64,000 bases of DNA from Sphingopyxis sp. H053 (GTDB lineage Bacteria; Pseudomonadota; Alphaproteobacteria; Sphingomonadales; Sphingomonadaceae): the NCBI RefSeq assembly GCF_001468225.1, contig NZ_LNRU01000006.1:124001-188000 (forward strand), given 5' to 3'. Shown one piece after another: positions 62,499 to 64,000 of the stretch (position 1 is its first letter; the number at the start of each line of letters is the position of its first letter). Below the pieces are notes generated by a model. The model made no database searches and was not told where the DNA came from. It saw only the letters and a program-made list of their open reading frames with translations. A program made the translations under genes and the position numbers.

Positions 62499-64000
62499 AT
62501 GATGGCGACAGATGCGGCGATGCCGGCACCGAAGGGGTGGCGCGACAGTCTGCGACCCTATCTGGAGCCTGCGCCCCTTGCTGCACTGTTCCTTGGCATA
62601 TCGTCGGGTTTCCCGTTCGCGATGATCGGCGCGACACTGACGACACGGCTCGCACAGGACGGTATCGAGAAGTCATCCGTCACCGCCTTTGCGCTGACCT
62701 TTCTCGCCTATAATCTGAAATGGGCATGGGCGCCCGCGATCGACCGATTCCGCATCCCTGTCCTCGGGCGGATCGGCCAGCGGCGATCGTGGCTGATCCT
62801 TGTCGGCGCGCTTGTTTTCGTCGCTGTGTCGGTGCTGGGCAATCTCGATCCAAAGGCTTCGCTTGCGGTCGTCGCGCTCGCGGCGATCGCGGTCGGGCTC
62901 GCCGGCGCGACCTATGACATCGTAATCGACGCCTATCGCATCGAACTGCTTGCGCCAGAACAATTGGGCACGGGGTCGGGCATGTCGCAATACGGCTGGC
63001 GCATCGGTGCGGCGGTGGCGGGCGCCCTGGCGCTCGTTGTCGCCGAACGCGCCGGTTGGGGCGTTGCCTATATGGTCTGCGCGGCGCTGGTCCTCCCGGC
63101 AATCATCACCGGGTTGGTGATGGGCGAGCCCGAACGCAAGATCGAGCGGCATTGGCCGGCGTTCCTGTCGCGTGCCCACTACGCGCTCTTCATTGGCAGC
63201 TTCCCGCTCGCGTTTCTGATCGCGCGGCAGATCGACCTATGGCTCGGCGTCGACATCCTGACGCTGATGGTCCTGGTCGGATATTTGTTCCCGTTGTTCG
63301 ACCTGAGTGCCCGGCGCGCCCGCGACATCGGGTGGAGCGGGCACATCAACTGGATCATCGCGCTGCCGGCGCTGGCGCTGGTCGCGGTGCTGGCGGCGGA
63401 TTGGGGGACGATCGCCGCCTATGTCGGGTCGACGCTGCTTTGGTTCGTCCTTGCCGTTGGCGCGCTCGTCATCGGGGCGCTGGTCGCGCTGCCGACCAAA
63501 TCGCGCGAAGGGCAGGCCGCCGACAAGGGCGCCGTCGGGCCGCTGGCGGAATTTTTCTCGCGCGAGGGGGCAATCCTGATCCTCTTCTTCCTGCTGCTCC
63601 ACAAGATCGGCGACACGCTCGCCAACCTGACCTTCAGGTTGCTGTTCGAGGATCTCGGCTACACCAATGACGAAATCGCCTTTTACGATGTCGGCCTGGG
63701 TTTCTGGGCGCTGCTCGCCGGGGTGTTCGTCGGCGGGATCATCTACGCGCGGCTCGGCATGAAACGGTCGGTGTTGCTCAGCCTCGTCCTGATGGCGATT
63801 TCGAATTTCAGCTTTGCGGGCCTGGCCGCCGCCGGGCACAGCAATTGGGGCATGGCCGGCGCGATCGGGTTCGAGAATTTTGCCAGCGGAATCGGCGGCG
63901 TCTGCGTTGTCGCCTATCTGTCGGCACTGGCCGATCTGCGCTTTACCGCGACCCACTTCGCGCTTTTCTCGGCCGCCGCGAGTATCCTCGGGCGGTTCCT
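62499..64000 (+). CDS. ampG: AmpG family muropeptide MFS transporter, 3' truncated by window end
   Basis: An open frame from ATG at 62499 (GGGGGA 3 nt upstream) runs to the end of the window, giving about 500 residues without a stop. Its start PYLEPAPLAALFLGISSGFP, LAYNLKWAWAPAIDR and GATYDIVIDAYRIE match AmpG, which imports anhydromuropeptides from the periplasm for wall recycling and beta-lactamase control. About 12 or more membrane helices are visible. A second in-frame ATG follows at once (MMATDAAM). The C-terminus lies outside the window. Confidence 0.88.
   Translation, partial: MMATDAAMPAPKGWRDSLRPYLEPAPLAALFLGISSGFPFAMIGATLTTRLAQDGIEKSSVTAFALTFLAYNLKWAWAPAIDRFRIPVLGRIGQRRSWLILVGALVFVAVSVLGNLDPKASLAVVALAAIAVGLAGATYDIVIDAYRIELLAPEQLGTGSGMSQYGWRIGAAVAGALALVVAERAGWGVAYMVCAALVLPAIITGLVMGEPERKIERHWPAFLSRAHYALFIGSFPLAFLIARQIDLWLGVDILTLMVLVGYLFPLFDLSARRARDIGWSGHINWIIALPALALVAVLAADWGTIAAYVGSTLLWFVLAVGALVIGALVALPTKSREGQAADKGAVGPLAEFFSREGAILILFFLLLHKIGDTLANLTFRLLFEDLGYTNDEIAFYDVGLGFWALLAGVFVGGIIYARLGMKRSVLLSLVLMAISNFSFAGLAAAGHSNWGMAGAIGFENFASGIGGVCVVAYLSALADLRFTATHFALFSAAASILGRF

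Overview
The window is GC-rich, densely packed bacterial chromosome. Gene content and protein style point to an alphaproteobacterium of the order Sphingomonadales, most like Sphingopyxis or a close relative. Signs of this are a KorAB pair in an otherwise aerobic gene set, SapC, a DUF1674 protein, RppH, DUF885 and M13 lipoprotein peptidases, a putative sigma-EcfG (GGAAC-N17-CGTT) promoter, and dispersed intergenic inverted repeats. The genus is inferred from memory of such genomes and not from a search. No phage, integrase, transposase, plasmid or CRISPR gene is visible, so this looks like core chromosome with a few accessory insertions.

Layout. 1-8.4 kb: uracil-DNA glycosylase (partial), rppH, an alpha/beta hydrolase, korAB, a membrane metal-dependent hydrolase, a cyclopropane-fatty-acid synthase and a serine hydrolase lipoprotein. 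8.4-16 kb: small membrane protein, SDR, purF, hisI, a lipoprotein, a MerR regulator with its operator, a DmdC-like acyl-CoA dehydrogenase and a phospholipase D. 16-27.8 kb: branched-chain (leucine) catabolism in two minus-strand runs. One is mccB-DUF3088-ABM-mccA-GNAT-MaoC-CitE; the other is isovaleryl-CoA dehydrogenase followed by four small genes. An M13 peptidase lies between them and a LysR regulator is divergent from ivd. 27.9-35.3 kb: sulfate assimilation (cysD, cysNC, cysQ, later cysK), with an MDR dehydrogenase and a SleB-type wall hydrolase. 35.3-43.9 kb: an RBBP9-like hydrolase, an MFS gene broken by a 56-bp templated inverted duplication, a DUF885 peptidase, a TIR/SH3/YARHG membrane protein overlapping a TPR-Rossmann-cyclase gene, rsmB and DUF1674. 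44-49.8 kb: SapC, an FAD dehydrogenase, a hypothetical protein, an RhlE-type helicase, an MDR reductase and tRNA-Ala(CGC). 49.8-64 kb: acyl-CoA dehydrogenase, Asp/Asn hydroxylase, DUF4349, UvrD/PcrA, DUF2520, a ParD-like/Map pair, RlpA, two transporters, rsmD, a pseudouridine synthase, a single-domain response regulator and AmpG (partial).

How genes work together. The 16-27 kb block oxidises isovaleryl-CoA and carboxylates methylcrotonyl-CoA. No classical methylglutaconyl-CoA hydratase or HMG-CoA lyase is present; a MaoC hydratase and a CitE-like lyase sit in their place. CysD/CysNC/CysQ activate sulfate and recycle PAP, and CysK would use the resulting sulfide.

The most interesting locus is 39.36-42.35 kb. 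A membrane-anchored TIR protein with predicted periplasmic SH3b and YARHG modules overlaps by 4 nt a class III nucleotide cyclase whose base-selecting residues are non-canonical. A hairpin covers the TIR ribosome-binding site. The pairing recalls cyclase/TIR defence systems such as Pycsar, but the TIR protein has no recognisable cyclic-nucleotide-binding domain and carries an envelope-sensing architecture instead. That it is a signalling or defence module is inference.
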